Of a stretch of DNA of 21,470 bases, positions 6,381 through 14,755 are shown in pieces; position 1 is the stretch's first letter, and every line of letters begins with the position of its first letter. Source of the stretch: an uncultured Clostridia bacterium (GTDB lineage: Bacteria > Bacillota > Clostridia > Christensenellales > Aristaeellaceae); NCBI GenBank assembly GCA_934647145.1, contig CAKUFB010000015.1, forward strand, positions 1-21,470, given 5' to 3'. The translations under genes and the position numbers were made by a program. Under the pieces are notes generated by a model. It did no database searches. It worked only from the letters and a program-made list of their open reading frames with translations, and had not been told where the DNA came from.

Positions 6381-7724
6381 TTATGCGCCCTGCCGCTCAG
6401 GCTTTGCGAGCGGAAGCATGACCCGGGCGGAGAACACGCCGCCCTGATGGGTGAAGGCGCATGCGCCCTCGGCGCGTTCGGCGATTCTGCGGACGGACTG
6501 AGTGCCGACGCCGTTTCCGGTATGCTTTGTGGACAGGAATACGCCGTTTTTCTCATGGATTTCACCGTCAAAGGCGTTTTCCACCTGAATCAGCAGCAGG
6601 CGATTGGAGTGCATGTAGGCGCGCACGTGAATTCCCCGCCGGGCCGGGTCGGTTTTCAGGCTGGCCTCCAGCGCGTTTTCCAGCAGATTGGACAGCGCCA
6701 GGCACAGATCGATTTCGTCCAGGGGAATTTCCGCGGGCAGATCGACCTGCGCCCGGAAGGGAACGCCTTCCCGCCGCGCAAGCGCGCAGTAATAGCCGAC
6801 CACGCTGTCGGCGGCGCGGTTTTCACAGAAGCTCATGTCCAGACTGGGAATGCGTCCCGCCGCCCTGACCAGGTATTCCCTGATCTGCTCGACGTCGCCC
6901 CTTTCCGCCAGCATGGAAATCTGGCTGAAGTGGTGGCGCATGTCGTGGCGCGCCTGCCGCGCGTCCTCGATGGCCGTTTTGAGGCCTTCATAGCGCTCGC
7001 GCTGCAGGGACAGGAAGTGGTTTTCCAGCTGCAGGCGGGCGTTTCGGTTCAGGCTGTTGGCCATCATGAGAAAGATCACGTTGAACCAGAGAAACAGCAC
7101 CAGCAGCACGACGCTCAGCAGGATATACCCTTCAAGCACTCTGCCCGTATGCAGCGTTTCCTGATGCCGGGGGATCATGAACAGATTCAGTGCGATAAAT
7201 ATGATCGGCAGCACCCAAAACGCGTACCAGGTCTGCGCGAAGTTCTCATCCTCCACCATATCCTTCACGACGCGCCCGGCAGGATAGCAGGCGGCCGCGA
7301 CGGTCAGCCAGCAGGCGGCGTGATAGCCCGCTGCGGCGCGCAGGCGGAGCCACAGCTCAGGCCCGGCGCACTGCCGGCGTATGGACGCGGCGGCGTCGAG
7401 CGCGCGGACGATGCTGCTCAGGCAGGCGAACACCGCGCAGACCGCGAGCGCGATGGTGATGGATTTCCACAGGGAGATGCGCAGCGTCAGCGCATAGACC
7501 GCAATCGCTGCCAGGCTCACGACGGCCATCGCGTACAGGGAGGAAACGCGCAGGCGAGCGCAGATCAGCGCGCCGCCCGCGCACAGGATCAGCATCAGCG
7601 GCAGCAGCCAGCGCATCAGCCTGCGCGGCGGCTGCTTCAGATAGCTTTTTACGGGAATATACGCCAGAAGAAGCCCCGGAAAGACCGACGTGAGCTCGAG
7701 CAGGGGGCGCAGCAGATCGGCCAT
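6381..7724 (-). CDS. Sensor histidine kinase, GHKL (AgrC/LytS-like) type
   Basis: The 447-residue membrane kinase is expected to phosphorylate the adjacent LytTR regulator. About six hydrophobic segments fill residues 10-220. A short coiled stretch then leads to the phospho-acceptor box R-H-D-M-R-H-H-F (H260). The ATPase domain shows the N-box N-L-L-E-N-A-L-E-A (346-354) and a G-box G-N-G-V-G-T (403-408). This pattern is that of AgrC-like GHKL kinases of Firmicutes, which often sense peptides through the membrane region; the signal cannot be told here, and no agrB/agrD gene is present. The start ATG at 7724 has GGGAGGAA upstream, inside the end of the regulator gene. The gap from the regulator stop is 2 nt. 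An upstream in-frame extension overlaps the regulator and is not used. Confidence 0.88.
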   Translation of the reverse strand: MADLLRPLLELTSVFPGLLLAYIPVKSYLKQPPRRLMRWLLPLMLILCAGGALICARLRVSSLYAMAVVSLAAIAVYALTLRISLWKSITIALAVCAVFACLSSIVRALDAAASIRRQCAGPELWLRLRAAAGYHAACWLTVAAACYPAGRVVKDMVEDENFAQTWYAFWVLPIIFIALNLFMIPRHQETLHTGRVLEGYILLSVVLLVLFLWFNVIFLMMANSLNRNARLQLENHFLSLQRERYEGLKTAIEDARQARHDMRHHFSQISMLAERGDVEQIREYLVRAAGRIPSLDMSFCENRAADSVVGYYCALARREGVPFRAQVDLPAEIPLDEIDLCLALSNLLENALEASLKTDPARRGIHVRAYMHSNRLLLIQVENAFDGEIHEKNGVFLSTKHTGNGVGTQSVRRIAERAEGACAFTHQGGVFSARVMLPLAKPERQGA

Positions 7725-7726
7725 TT

Positions 7727-8443
7727 TTATTCCTCCCTTTTCAGCAGAAACTCCATAAACGCCTGCCGGGCGGGCTTTGCCAGATCCCGGCTCACCGGCA
7801 CGCGGCTGCCCTCGTTCGTGAGGAAGGAGCACGCGTCGAAATCCGCGGCGTGCTCCAGATTGACGATCACCCCGCGGCTGCAGACGAAGAAACGCGCGTC
7901 CTCGCGAAGGGGCGCGATGAACTCCTTAAACGGCATGCGCGTAATCAGCGTCCTTTTCGCGGGCGTGTGAATGTGGATCATGTGCGAAAAATGCTCCGCG
8001 TAGACGATGCTGTGATAGCTCAGGCGCAGGTCGCCGCCGCCGGTCTTCAGCTCCATATACCTGTCCGGCCGGGGAACCCGGGCGAGGATCTCGTCCGTCA
8101 GGCGGTCGATATCCGCCTCGGTGAACGGCTTGACCAGGTAATGCATGGCGCGCACCTGAAAGCCCTCGAGCGCGTGGTCGGTCGAGGTGGTGGTGAAGAT
8201 CAGCAGGCAGCCCGCATCAAAGCCTCGAAGCGCGCGCGCCGCGTCCATGCCGTTCATCCCCGGCATGTAGATGTCCAAAAAGGCGGCGGTAAAGCGCCGC
8301 TCTCCGGCCGCGGCAAGGAAGGCCTCGCCGTTTTCGAACTCCGAAAAATCCGCCTGTACGCCGCGTCGGCTCAGCGCGCGCTCCAGTCGCCGGCGCAAAA
8401 GCGCCCGTTCGTCCGTCCGGTCGTCGACAATCGCAAATTCCAT
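7727..8443 (-). CDS. LytTR-family response regulator
   Basis: The 238-residue regulator has a receiver domain (1-120) with acidic pocket D7/D8, phospho-acceptor D57 in F-L-D-I-Y-M-P-G-M-N-G, the T-T-T-S-T segment and K105 in V-K-P-F. A LytTR DNA-binding domain follows (about 128-236). The start ATG at 8443 follows AAAAGGAG with good spacing; the 39-codon extension beyond it crosses the promoter and is rejected. It is the first gene of a two-gene leftward operon with the kinase. LytTR regulators usually bind paired direct repeats; I did not identify such a pair near its own promoter, so targets remain unknown. Confidence 0.9.
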   Translation of the reverse strand: MEFAIVDDRTDERALLRRRLERALSRRGVQADFSEFENGEAFLAAAGERRFTAAFLDIYMPGMNGMDAARALRGFDAGCLLIFTTTSTDHALEGFQVRAMHYLVKPFTEADIDRLTDEILARVPRPDRYMELKTGGGDLRLSYHSIVYAEHFSHMIHIHTPAKRTLITRMPFKEFIAPLREDARFFVCSRGVIVNLEHAADFDACSFLTNEGSRVPVSRDLAKPARQAFMEFLLKREE

Positions 8444-8483
8444 CTTCAGGCGCTCCTTTTCGGAAGAGTGAAACTCCGCTCTC

Positions 8484-8511
8484 ATTATAGCACAGAACCC
8501 GCCGTTCGGCG
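8484..8511 (-). promoter_or_regulatory. Extended -10 promoter of the RR/HK operon
   Basis: On the minus strand TGC-TATAAT (-10 at 8484-8489) has no clear -35. A palindrome CGCCG-TT-CGGCG (8500-8511) sits where the -35 region would be and could be an operator. Confidence 0.6.
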
Positions 8512-8574
8512 AGCAAAAATCGCATGGGGCGGGCAAAACACACAGCAAATTCTCATGCACGGGAGAGAAAAGTA

Positions 8575-8583
8575 TGCTATAAT
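8575..8583 (+). promoter_or_regulatory. Extended -10 promoter of the AI-2E family gene
   Basis: TATGC-TATAAT with a perfect -10 at 8578-8583 and the TGn extension; the -35 is weak. It is divergent from the RR/HK promoter about 90 bp away. Transcription would start near 8590, so the ATG at 8591 would lie on the start site, favouring the ATG at 8615. Confidence 0.65.
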
Positions 8584-8614
8584 GTAGCCAATGATACGGA
8601 AAGGAATCAATGCC

Positions 8615-9853
8615 ATGAAGAAATCAAAGTCCGACAGGCGGCCGGCGGCGCCTCAGCCGGAGCCCGCGCGAGAAGCGCCTGAACGGGAGGCTCCTGCACG
8701 GGAGAACCCCGCGCCGCGCACACTGTCCGCGCTGCGAAGTCACCGGGCGACGGTCGTGATCGTGACCTACGCGATCGTGCTGTACTGCGCGCTGCAGCAT
8801 TTCGGCGAGGTGCGCGGCTTTCTGGGCGGCGTGTGGGCGGTGTTTCAGCCGATCACGGTCGGCCTGTGCATCGCGTTTGTGCTCAACGTGCTGCTGAACT
8901 TTTTCGAAAAGACGCTGCTGCGCGGCCTGAAGCGCCCGAGGACGCAGGGACTTTGCCGGGCGCTGGGGGTGCTGCTGACGCTGATCGCGGCCCTGGGCAT
9001 CGTGGCGCTGGTGACGCTGGTGGTGTCGCCCAAGCTGGGCGAGTGCGTGAACCTGGTGATCAGGGCGCTGCCCCAGTCCGCGGGCGAGCTGGCTGAGTGG
9101 CTCAGGAGCAGCCTGGCGCGCCTGTCCCTGGCCCCTGAGCAGATCGAGAGCGCGGTGGCCAAGCTCGACACGCTGGCGGACGAGCTGCTCCGGTGGATTG
9201 AGGCGGAGTATGCGATGCTGGCCGGGACGGTGCTGAACGTGACCTCCACGCTGCTCTCGTTCGTGTTCGACCTGCTGCTCAGTCTGATCATCGCGATTTA
9301 CGTGCTGCTGCAGAAGGAGCAGATCGGCCGCGCGGCCAGCCGCGTGATGGAGGCGTACTTCCCGAAAAAGCTGCGCGAGCGGGTGTGGAATGTGTCGAGA
9401 CTGTCCTACAGCGCGTTCTCGAATTTCGTGCGCGGGCAGCTGATCGAGGCGGTCATACTGGGCGCGCTGTGCTACCTGGGGCTGCTGATCCTGCGCATAC
9501 CCAACGCGCCGGTGGTCGGCCTGCTGGTGGGCGTGACCGCGCTGATCCCGATCTTCGGCGCGTGGATCGGCGGGGGACTGTCGGCGTTTCTGATCCTGCT
9601 GGTCGATCCGGGAAAGGTGATCCTGTTCGTGGTGTTCCTGCTGATCCTGCAGCAGGTGGAGGGCAACCTCATCTACCCGCGCGTGGTGGGCAGCGCGATC
9701 GGCCTGCCGGGCCTGCTGGTGCTGTGCGCGGTGCTGGTGGGCGGCAACATCGGCGGCGTGGCGGGCATGCTGATGGGCGTGCCGGTGGTCGCCGTGCTCT
9801 ACGAGCTGCTGCGCGAGAGCGTGGCGCACCGAATCGGGAAGGAAAATACATAA
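8615..9853 (+). CDS. AI-2E (PerM/UPF0118) family membrane protein
   Basis: The 412-residue multi-pass protein belongs to PF01594, judged from the paired hydrophobic segments near the N-terminus, a long amphipathic middle (about 110-220) and the late signature containing A-L-I-P-I-F-G-A-W-I-G and N-L-I-Y-P-R-V-V-G. Family members have been linked to AI-2 export and to Na+/H+ antiport, so the substrate cannot be inferred. An unusual charged, Pro/Ala/Glu-rich tail (about 7-38, repeated P-A-R-E and P-E-R-E motifs) precedes the first membrane segment and should be cytoplasmic. I prefer the ATG at 8615, with GGAAAGGA 9 nt upstream, over the in-frame ATG at 8591. It is likely monocistronic, since the next gene has its own promoter. 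Confidence 0.85.
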   Translation: MKKSKSDRRPAAPQPEPAREAPEREAPARENPAPRTLSALRSHRATVVIVTYAIVLYCALQHFGEVRGFLGGVWAVFQPITVGLCIAFVLNVLLNFFEKTLLRGLKRPRTQGLCRALGVLLTLIAALGIVALVTLVVSPKLGECVNLVIRALPQSAGELAEWLRSSLARLSLAPEQIESAVAKLDTLADELLRWIEAEYAMLAGTVLNVTSTLLSFVFDLLLSLIIAIYVLLQKEQIGRAASRVMEAYFPKKLRERVWNVSRLSYSAFSNFVRGQLIEAVILGALCYLGLLILRIPNAPVVGLLVGVTALIPIFGAWIGGGLSAFLILLVDPGKVILFVVFLLILQQVEGNLIYPRVVGSAIGLPGLLVLCAVLVGGNIGGVAGMLMGVPVVAVLYELLRESVAHRIGKENT

Positions 9854-9858
9854 AGGCC

Positions 9859-9887
9859 TTGTTCTGGTCAACATTTCATGGTACAAT
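9859..9887 (+). promoter_or_regulatory. Sigma-A promoter of the lipoprotein gene
   Basis: TTGTTC (9859-9864), a 17-nt spacer and TACAAT (9882-9887), in the extended form TGGTACAAT. It starts 6 nt after the upstream stop codon. Confidence 0.7.
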
Positions 9888-9923
9888 AAGAACGCAAAGT
9901 TCATGAGAGGGAGACTGGATGAG

Positions 9924-10580
9924 ATGAAGAAGTGCCTGATGCTGCTGCTGATCCTGCTGGCCGCGGCGCTGCCCCTGAGCGGCTGCTCGATGTACAACGA
10001 GGCGATCGACGAATACGTGGGCGGCCTGGTGAGTGAAAACGAACAGCAGAACACCGACGGGCCCAAGGCGACCGTCGCGCCGCTGACCGCGCCCATGTTT
10101 ACCGACCGCAAGGCCGTGTATCAGTACTATAACGCCATCGCCGTGGGCGACACGCTCGAGAGCCTGACCGAAAAGTATGGCGAGCCGACCAAGGAAGAGA
10201 CCGAAAACGGCGTCAACTATACCTGGATCATGGAGGACGGCTACGGCTTCTGCGCCACCTTCTTCGACGACGGCGTGCTCAGCGCCAAGGTGCTCTATTA
10301 CGAGGACATCCGGCAGCTGGCGCCGCTGAGCAAGGCGACCGGCCTGAATAACGTGTCGATGCTGTCCAACAGCTACACGCTGGACACCGTCAAGGGCATA
10401 CTGGGCGGCCGCGGCATGCAGATCGCCGCCATGCTGTCCGACTCCACCGACGCGCCGCAGATCCAGTATCTGTACTGCTGGATCGACGAGACCGGCGACA
10501 ACGTGGTGCAGGTGCTCTTCGACAAGGACGGCAAGGTTTCGCAGGTGGTCTGCTCGTTTGCCGAGGAGGAGAAGAACTGA
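9924..10580 (+). CDS. Lipoprotein with two BLIP/SmpA-like repeats
   Basis: The 218-residue protein starts M-K-K-C and has a hydrophobic signal ending in the lipobox L-P-L-S-G-C, so C21 should be lipidated and the protein anchored outside the cell membrane. After a linker (about 40-60) come two related halves. The first (about 66-127) has G-D-T-L-E-S-L-T-E-K-Y-G-E-P followed by beta strands. The second (about 147-210) has Y-T-L-D-T-V-K-G-I-L-G-G followed by W-I-D-E-T-G and V-L-F-D-K-D-G-K-V. The pattern of a short helix then strands ending in F-x-D-G-x-V is typical of BLIP/SmpA/OmlA-fold domains, found in surface proteins and inhibitors. Specific function is unknown. The start is set by GAGAGGGAG about 10 nt upstream; an earlier ATG at 9903 has poor context. 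Confidence 0.75.
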   Translation: MKKCLMLLLILLAAALPLSGCSMYNEAIDEYVGGLVSENEQQNTDGPKATVAPLTAPMFTDRKAVYQYYNAIAVGDTLESLTEKYGEPTKEETENGVNYTWIMEDGYGFCATFFDDGVLSAKVLYYEDIRQLAPLSKATGLNNVSMLSNSYTLDTVKGILGGRGMQIAAMLSDSTDAPQIQYLYCWIDETGDNVVQVLFDKDGKVSQVVCSFAEEEKN

Positions 10581-10590
10581 TCGATTTTTT

Positions 10591-10625
10591 CCGGCGGGTT
10601 CCGCGCGAACCCGTCGGCTGTTTTT
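10591..10625 (+). terminator. Terminator after the lipoprotein gene
   Basis: An 11-bp stem (10591-10601/10607-10617, one G-U) with loop CGCGC is followed by CTG and TTTTT. It lies 10 nt after the stop. Confidence 0.88.
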
Positions 10626-10643
10626 ATTCGGGGAGGGATGCGT

Positions 10644-10769
10644 ATGACGGCCGGGGAATTCTGGAGGCGATTCCTGCGGGAAACCGGGCGCGGGGAGGAT
10701 GCGATCTGCAGCGCGGTCTTCGCCTTCACAGAGGGCGAGGACGAGCGCCTTGAAACCTGGCGGGGGTGA
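10644..10769 (+). CDS. Small ORF, possible remnant of an ASCH-domain gene
   Basis: A 41-codon frame starts with M-T-A-G-E-F-W-R-R-F-L and ends at TGA after E-T-W-R-G. A strong GGGGAGGG ribosome site lies 6 nt before the ATG. It sits directly after the lipoprotein terminator and has no clear promoter. The opening F-W-x-R-F-L-x-E-T-G recalls the N-terminus of ASCH-domain proteins as I remember them, and those are about 130-150 residues. If so, this is a decayed fragment; I could not recognise the rest of the domain downstream. The alternative is a real micro-protein. The good ribosome site argues that it is, or recently was, translated. Confidence 0.35.
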   Translation: MTAGEFWRRFLRETGRGEDAICSAVFAFTEGEDERLETWRG

Positions 10770-11075
10770 GGCGAACCGGACGAACATGAAGCGCGTGTTA
10801 TCCGATAGTTGCTTGCGCATTATTGAACGCCGGAAGCGTGAAAAAATGAGGAATTTGAAGAAATAGACCGATTTTTTTATCTGGTGGGAGAACTGGCGCG
10901 TTTTTGCGAAAAAGGCGGGGATTCAGCCGGTTTCCGGCTTTGACGGAACGGAAATAATCCTTTATTATACCTGTGCCTGGAGTGCGTTTCAAAAAACAGG
11001 AGATTTCACCTCTCTTTCCTTTTGAGCGCCGCTCCGATCAAAGCGCGCTTTTGCCGCTACATAAGGAGGTCTTCG
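10770..11075. other. Intergenic leader upstream of the ABC exporter
   Basis: This mixed-composition stretch is more AT-rich at 10795-10880. I see no convincing gene. It carries the hairpin AGCCGG-TTT-CCGGCT (10925-10939) immediately before the exporter promoter. After that promoter comes a leader of about 100 nt with no recognised riboswitch; a weak inverted repeat lies around 11000-11016. Confidence 0.4.
10940..10968 (+). promoter_or_regulatory. Sigma-A promoter of the heterodimeric ABC exporter
   Basis: TTGACG (10940-10945), a 17-nt spacer and TATTAT (10963-10968). A 6-bp triloop hairpin (10925-10939) directly abuts the -35 box and could be a regulator site. Confidence 0.72.
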
Positions 11076-12830
11076 ATGGACGTCATCAAGCGACTGGGCC
11101 GCATGATCAGGCCCTATCGGGGCAAGATCGTGATGGCGCTGGCACTGCAGACGGTGGTCATACTGACTCGCCTGTTCGCGCCGTTCTTTACGCGCGACAT
11201 TGTGAACAAGGTGATCCCGGCGCAGGATCTGGAGCTGCTCCTGCCGCTGTGCGCGGGGCTGCTCGCCCTGGTGGTGGTTCGGGCAGTGGCGACCTATGTG
11301 CGCTCCATTTCGCTGGAGCGGGTGTCCCAGAACGTGACCTACGACCTGCGTACCGGCCTGTACAGGCACATGCAGGAGCTTCCCTATTCCTTCTACGATC
11401 ATCACAGGATCGGCGAGATCATGTCGCGCATGACCAGCGACATCGAGGGTCTGCGCAACCTGATTTCCTCGGGCATCGTGACGGTGTACGATAACGCGCT
11501 CAACTTTTTCGGCGCGCTGTTTTTCCTGGCCTTCATGAGCTGGAAGCTGATGCTGGCCATGATGATCTTCGCGCCGCTGATGGCCGTGCTGGCCTGGCAG
11601 TTCGGCAAGCACATCCGGCCGGCCTTCGCCGCCATCCGCGAGCAGAACGCCGTGCTCAACACCCGCACGCAGGAGAACCTGGCCGGCATGCGCGTGGTCA
11701 AGGCGTTCGCGCGGGAAAAGCACGAGGAGGAGTCCTTCTCCAAGGAGAACCTGGAGCTGCTCCGGCTGCACCTGAAGGCCACCTGGATCTACACCGACTT
11801 CGTGCCGGTGATGGAACTGATGAGCGGCATGTGTACGCCGGTCATGCTGCTGGTGGGCGGCATACTGATCCTGAAGGGTCAGATGGACATCGGCACGCTG
11901 GTGGCGGCCAACGGCTACATCTGGCTGATCATCAACCCGATGCGCGCGCTGTCCAACATTATCAACATGCTGGCGCAGGCGATTACCTCGGCCGAAAAGC
12001 TGTTCTACTATCAGGACTTCGGCTCGAACATCCGCGAGATCGAGCATCCCAAGACCCCCGAGAAGTTTGAGGGCCACGTCCAGTTCGACCACGTGACCTT
12101 CTCCTACGGCGGCAGGGACGTGCTCAGGGACATCACCTTCGAGGCCAGGCCCGGCCAGACCATCGCCGTGATGGGCGCGACCGGCTCGGGCAAGAGCACG
12201 CTGGTGACGCTGATGGGCAGGTTTTACGACGTGAAGTCGGGCAGCGTGAAGATCGACGGCATTGACGTGCGCGAGCAGCGGCTGGCACCCCTTCGCCGTC
12301 ACCTGGGCTACGTGATGCAGGAGACCTTCCTCTTCTCGGACAGCCTGACCGACAACATCCGCTTCGGCCGGCCGGACGCGTCGCAGGAGCAGGTCGAAAG
12401 GGCCGCCCACGTCGCGCAGGCCGACGAGTTCATCGAGCACATGCCCGAGGGCTATGAGACGGTCGTGGGCGAGCGCGGACTGGGCCTGTCCGGCGGCCAG
12501 AAGCAGCGCGTGTCGATCGCCCGCGCCGTGCTGACCGACCCGAGCATACTGATCATGGACGACTCCACGTCCGCCGTGGATATGGAAACCGAGTACGAGA
12601 TTCAGCAGCAGCTCAAGGAGGTGCTCAGGAACCGCACCACCTTCATCATCGCGCACCGAATCTCCTCGGTCAAGAACGCCGACCAGATCCTGGTGCTCAA
12701 GGACGGCGAAATCGCCGAGCGCGGCACGCACAGCGAGCTGCTGGCGCACAAGGGCATCTACTACGGCATGGTACAGGATCAGTACAGGGACTTCGAAGAG
12801 ATGATCCGGCGGAAGGCAGGTGAGGCCTGA
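11076..12830 (+). CDS. ABC exporter half, degenerate-site subunit
   Basis: The 584-residue half-transporter has a six-helix type IV exporter domain (about 15-310) and an ATPase domain (330-584). The Walker A is G-A-T-G-S-G-K-S-T (367-375), the signature an intact L-S-G-G-Q (471-475) and the switch His H527. The Walker B reads I-L-I-M-D-D: the position after D495 is Asp (D496) instead of the catalytic Glu. That defect is the hallmark of the degenerate subunit in heterodimeric exporters such as TM287/288 and BmrCD. The start at 11076 follows AAGGAGG 6 nt upstream; an 18-codon upstream extension overlaps the ribosome site and is rejected. It overlaps the next gene by one base (TGATG). Likely cargo is drugs or peptides; no precursor peptide gene was found. 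Confidence 0.93.
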   Translation: MDVIKRLGRMIRPYRGKIVMALALQTVVILTRLFAPFFTRDIVNKVIPAQDLELLLPLCAGLLALVVVRAVATYVRSISLERVSQNVTYDLRTGLYRHMQELPYSFYDHHRIGEIMSRMTSDIEGLRNLISSGIVTVYDNALNFFGALFFLAFMSWKLMLAMMIFAPLMAVLAWQFGKHIRPAFAAIREQNAVLNTRTQENLAGMRVVKAFAREKHEEESFSKENLELLRLHLKATWIYTDFVPVMELMSGMCTPVMLLVGGILILKGQMDIGTLVAANGYIWLIINPMRALSNIINMLAQAITSAEKLFYYQDFGSNIREIEHPKTPEKFEGHVQFDHVTFSYGGRDVLRDITFEARPGQTIAVMGATGSGKSTLVTLMGRFYDVKSGSVKIDGIDVREQRLAPLRRHLGYVMQETFLFSDSLTDNIRFGRPDASQEQVERAAHVAQADEFIEHMPEGYETVVGERGLGLSGGQKQRVSIARAVLTDPSILIMDDSTSAVDMETEYEIQQQLKEVLRNRTTFIIAHRISSVKNADQILVLKDGEIAERGTHSELLAHKGIYYGMVQDQYRDFEEMIRRKAGEA

Positions 12831-14623
12831 TGGCACGTATGCTCAGACAGATTGACGACGAAGCGATCGAGAGGCCGTTTGACAAAAGTCAGTTTATCCG
12901 TCTGCTTCAGTACATGAAGCCCTACAAGAAGCACGTGCTGCTGGCGCTGCTTCTGATGGTGATCGCGACCGCCTGCTCGCTGGGGCAGACCTTCGCGCTG
13001 AGCCGCGCGGTCAGCGACCTGCAGAAGGAAACGCCCGTGCTGCCCACGGTGCTGCTCATCAGCATGGTGGTCATGGCCGGCCTGGGCGCGCTGTGCTCCC
13101 GAAACCGCGCGCGGCTGATGGACACCGCCGGGCGCAAGGCCATCGCCAAGCTCCGGCAGGACCTGTTCGACCACATTCAGCACATGTCCTTCTCCTTCTT
13201 TGACACCCGCTCGGCCGGCAAGCTGCTGGTGCGCGTCATCAACGACGTGAACGCGCTCAACGACCTGTTCACCAACGGCATCGTCAACGTGCTCATCGAG
13301 TGCCTGACCATGGTGCTGCTGCTGGTCATCATGCTGGTGGTCAACTGGAAGCTGACCCTGATCGCCATGTGCATCCTGCCCATCCTGATCTTCATCATGT
13401 TCAAGCTCAAGCGCGAAATGAGAAAGCGCTGGCAGCGGGTGCGCATGAAGACCTCCAGCATGAACGGCTATCTGCACGAGTCGCTGGCCGGCATGCGCGT
13501 GACCGAGGCCTTCGTTCGCGAGGACGAAAACCAGGACACCTTCGAAATGGTCAACAACGAAATCCGCGAGCGCTGGATGCACGCGGTGCAGATCAACAAC
13601 TCCTTCTGGCCGGCGCTGGACGTGACCGGCACGCTGGGCACGGTGCTGGTGTACTACTTCGGCGTGAAGTTCATGGGCGACGCGGCACACCCGCTGCAGC
13701 TGGCCAACCTGCTGCTGATCCTGTGGTACCTGGGCAGGTTCTGGGAGCCGCTCAACACGCTGTCCAACTTCTACAACTCGCTTTTGACCGCCATGGCCTC
13801 GATGGAGCGCATCTTCGAGATCATGGATACCGAGCCGGAAATCAAGGACAAGCCGGACGCGAAGCCTCTGCCCCCGATCGAGGGCCGCGTGACCTTCGAC
13901 GACGTGACCTTCTCCTACACACCCGAAAAGGTGATCCTGAAGAACGTCTCCTTCGAGGTCAAGCCCGGCCAGACCATCGCGCTGGTCGGCCCGACCGGCG
14001 CGGGCAAGTCCACGGTGGTCAACCTGATCAGCCGGTTCTACGACGTGACGGGCGGCGCGGTGCGCATCGACGGGCACGACGTGCGCGACGTGCAGCTGCA
14101 CTCCCTGCGCGAGCAGATGGGCGTGATGATGCAGGACAGCTTCATCTTCACCGGCACCATCATGGACAACATCCGCTACGGCAAGCTGGACGCGACCGAC
14201 GAGGAGGTCATGGCGGCCGCCAGGGCGGTGCACGCCGACGACTTCATCCGCGCGATGCCCAAGGGCTATCTGACCGAGGTCAACGAGCGCGGCTCGTCGC
14301 TGTCCGTGGGTCAGCGGCAGCTCATCTCCTTCGCCCGCGCGCTGCTCAACGACCCCAAGATTCTCATACTCGACGAGGCGACCTCGTCCATCGACACCCA
14401 CACCGAGATCCTGATCCAGAAGGCGCTGGACGTGCTGCTCAAGGGGCGCACCAGTTTCGTCATCGCGCACCGGCTCTCCACCATCCGCAACGCCGACTGC
14501 ATCATGGTCATCCAGGACGGCCACGTCGCCGAGCGCGGCACCCACGACGAGCTGATCAGGCACGAGGGCGGCCACTACAAGGAGCTCTGCGACGCGCAGT
14601 ACCGCTTCCTCATGGACGACTAA
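12830..14623 (+). CDS. ABC exporter half, catalytic-site subunit
   Basis: The 597-residue partner of the preceding gene has an N-terminal extension (1-25), six membrane helices (about 35-325) and an ATPase domain (350-597). The Walker A is G-P-T-G-A-G-K-S-T (387-395), the Walker B a canonical I-L-I-L-D-E with catalytic E516, and the switch His H547. Its signature is L-S-V-G-Q (491-495), with Val replacing Gly. The two genes therefore combine into one consensus ATP site (this Walker B with the partner's L-S-G-G-Q) and one degenerate site, as expected of an obligate heterodimer. The start overlaps the partner stop by one base, giving coupled translation. Tandem hairpins and a strong terminator follow. 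Confidence 0.94.
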   Translation: MARMLRQIDDEAIERPFDKSQFIRLLQYMKPYKKHVLLALLLMVIATACSLGQTFALSRAVSDLQKETPVLPTVLLISMVVMAGLGALCSRNRARLMDTAGRKAIAKLRQDLFDHIQHMSFSFFDTRSAGKLLVRVINDVNALNDLFTNGIVNVLIECLTMVLLLVIMLVVNWKLTLIAMCILPILIFIMFKLKREMRKRWQRVRMKTSSMNGYLHESLAGMRVTEAFVREDENQDTFEMVNNEIRERWMHAVQINNSFWPALDVTGTLGTVLVYYFGVKFMGDAAHPLQLANLLLILWYLGRFWEPLNTLSNFYNSLLTAMASMERIFEIMDTEPEIKDKPDAKPLPPIEGRVTFDDVTFSYTPEKVILKNVSFEVKPGQTIALVGPTGAGKSTVVNLISRFYDVTGGAVRIDGHDVRDVQLHSLREQMGVMMQDSFIFTGTIMDNIRYGKLDATDEEVMAAARAVHADDFIRAMPKGYLTEVNERGSSLSVGQRQLISFARALLNDPKILILDEATSSIDTHTEILIQKALDVLLKGRTSFVIAHRLSTIRNADCIMVIQDGHVAERGTHDELIRHEGGHYKELCDAQYRFLMDD

Positions 14624-14651
14624 CAGGCTGAGCCTGGTCGGCAGTGCCGAC
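14624..14651 (+). repeat. Two adjoining triloop hairpins after the exporter operon
   Basis: CAGGC-TGA-GCCTG (14624-14636) is immediately followed by GTCGGC-AGT-GCCGAC (14637-14651). Both have 3-nt loops and no T run. They may protect the transcript 3' end or form part of a larger element. Confidence 0.5.
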
Positions 14652-14680
14652 GGCCACCTGCTGCCGCGTGTTCTATCGAC

Positions 14681-14715
14681 GACTTCGGGGGCCATAGATT
14701 GAAGCCCCCGAAGTC
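14681..14715 (+). terminator. Perfect 12-bp hairpin before the main terminator
   Basis: A perfect stem, 14681-14692 with 14704-14715, and an 11-nt loop. No T run follows, so it probably assists the next hairpin. Confidence 0.55.
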
Positions 14716-14719
14716 TGCG

Positions 14720-14750
14720 AATCCCCCGGAGATTTTCCGGGGGATTTTCT
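14720..14750 (+). terminator. Terminator of the ABC exporter operon
   Basis: A perfect 11-bp stem (14720-14730/14736-14746) with a 5-nt loop, followed by TTTTCT. A-rich on one side and T-rich on the other, it can work in both directions. Confidence 0.85.
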
Positions 14751-14755
14751 ATCGG

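Noticed and set aside
10786..10866. A 26-codon lysine/arginine-rich frame
   Set aside because: No ribosome site, no promoter and no recognisable similarity.
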